From contig JAGBSO010000042.1 in assembly GCA_017631795.1 (NCBI GenBank), forward strand, positions 1-52,468: a DNA stretch of 52,468 nt, in the 5' to 3' direction. Of this stretch, positions 52,443 through 52,468 are shown piece after piece. The stretch comes from Clostridia bacterium. Its GTDB lineage: Bacteria; Bacillota; Clostridia; Oscillospirales; Acutalibacteraceae. Positions within the stretch are counted from its first letter, which is position 1; every line of letters begins with the position of its first letter. Position numbers and translations under genes: made by a program. Under the pieces are notes generated by a model. That model worked only from the letters and a program-made list of their open reading frames with translations. It searched no databases and had not been told where the DNA came from.

Positions 52443-52468
52443 AGGCTTGATTTTAATTCCTGCAATTA

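Noticed and set aside
1..52468. CRISPR array or cas genes
   Set aside because: No regularly spaced repeats and no Cas-like protein were seen.
1..52468. tRNA genes
   Set aside because: Apart from the tRNA-like end of tmRNA, no cloverleaf with a T-arm consensus was noticed in the intergenic gaps.

Overview
The window reads as a chromosome segment of an anaerobic, spore-forming gut Clostridium-class bacterium, most likely Oscillospirales (Ruminococcus-like). The signs are an operon for a trimeric, probably electron-bifurcating [FeFe] hydrogenase, a YpeB germination protein, a dockerin-like secreted protein, a T-box in front of pheST, AAGGAGG-type ribosome sites, near-consensus TTGACA/TATAAT promoters and low to moderate GC. 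No 16S or other taxonomic marker is present, so the assignment is inference.

1-13.0 kb is an accessory defence island. It begins inside an ORF that joins a Vsr-type mismatch endonuclease to a cytosine-5 methyltransferase resembling M.HpaII, followed by an HpaII-family endonuclease, a second C5 methyltransferase, and then a third C5 methyltransferase overlapping a GHKL ATPase with a C-terminal TIR domain. A peptide-deformylase-like gene and an HNH-type putative restriction enzyme complete a same-strand run to 8150. Next come a SLOG protein and an XRE regulator, divergent across an array of GATATATC boxes, then a 524-residue PD-(D/E)XK-like protein, a TnpV/DUF6809 mobile-element cassette, and a membrane protein with a TIR-like N terminus and a TRADD-N-associated-type membrane domain. 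The island stops just past the 3' end of ssrA (tmRNA), a common integration site.

13.2-17.4 kb is core genome on the minus strand: ssrA, smpB, argS, ywiB-like and ddl. 17.6-24.7 kb has a perfect promoter, a structured leader of about 190 nt and one 2,296-residue secreted adhesin-like protein made of MBG/YDG and Ig-like repeats. 24.8-43.2 kb is mostly housekeeping and surface genes: LexA-type-box-preceded dinB, a PfkB kinase, yfbR, a nitroreductase, an N-terminal-dockerin protein, T-box pheST, an ECF sigma factor with two zinc-finger anti-sigma candidates, a galT-hydrolase-acyltransferase operon, several secreted or membrane proteins, and ypeB.

43.4-51.7 kb is a ten-gene hydrogenase operon. 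The catalytic HydA, the NuoF-like and NuoE-like subunits and a small 2Fe-2S protein bracket a regulatory-looking block: two DRTGG proteins, an RsbW/RsbT-type ATPase, a sensory-type [FeFe]-hydrogenase homologue, a PHP-domain protein and a second GHKL ATPase. A Rex-like box lies upstream. The window ends with a lipoprotein and a MITE-like repeat of about 115 bp.

The best candidate for an under-described system is the overlapping C5-methyltransferase / GHKL-TIR ATPase pair at 3302-6671. The hydrogenase regulatory block and the N-terminal-dockerin protein are secondary candidates.
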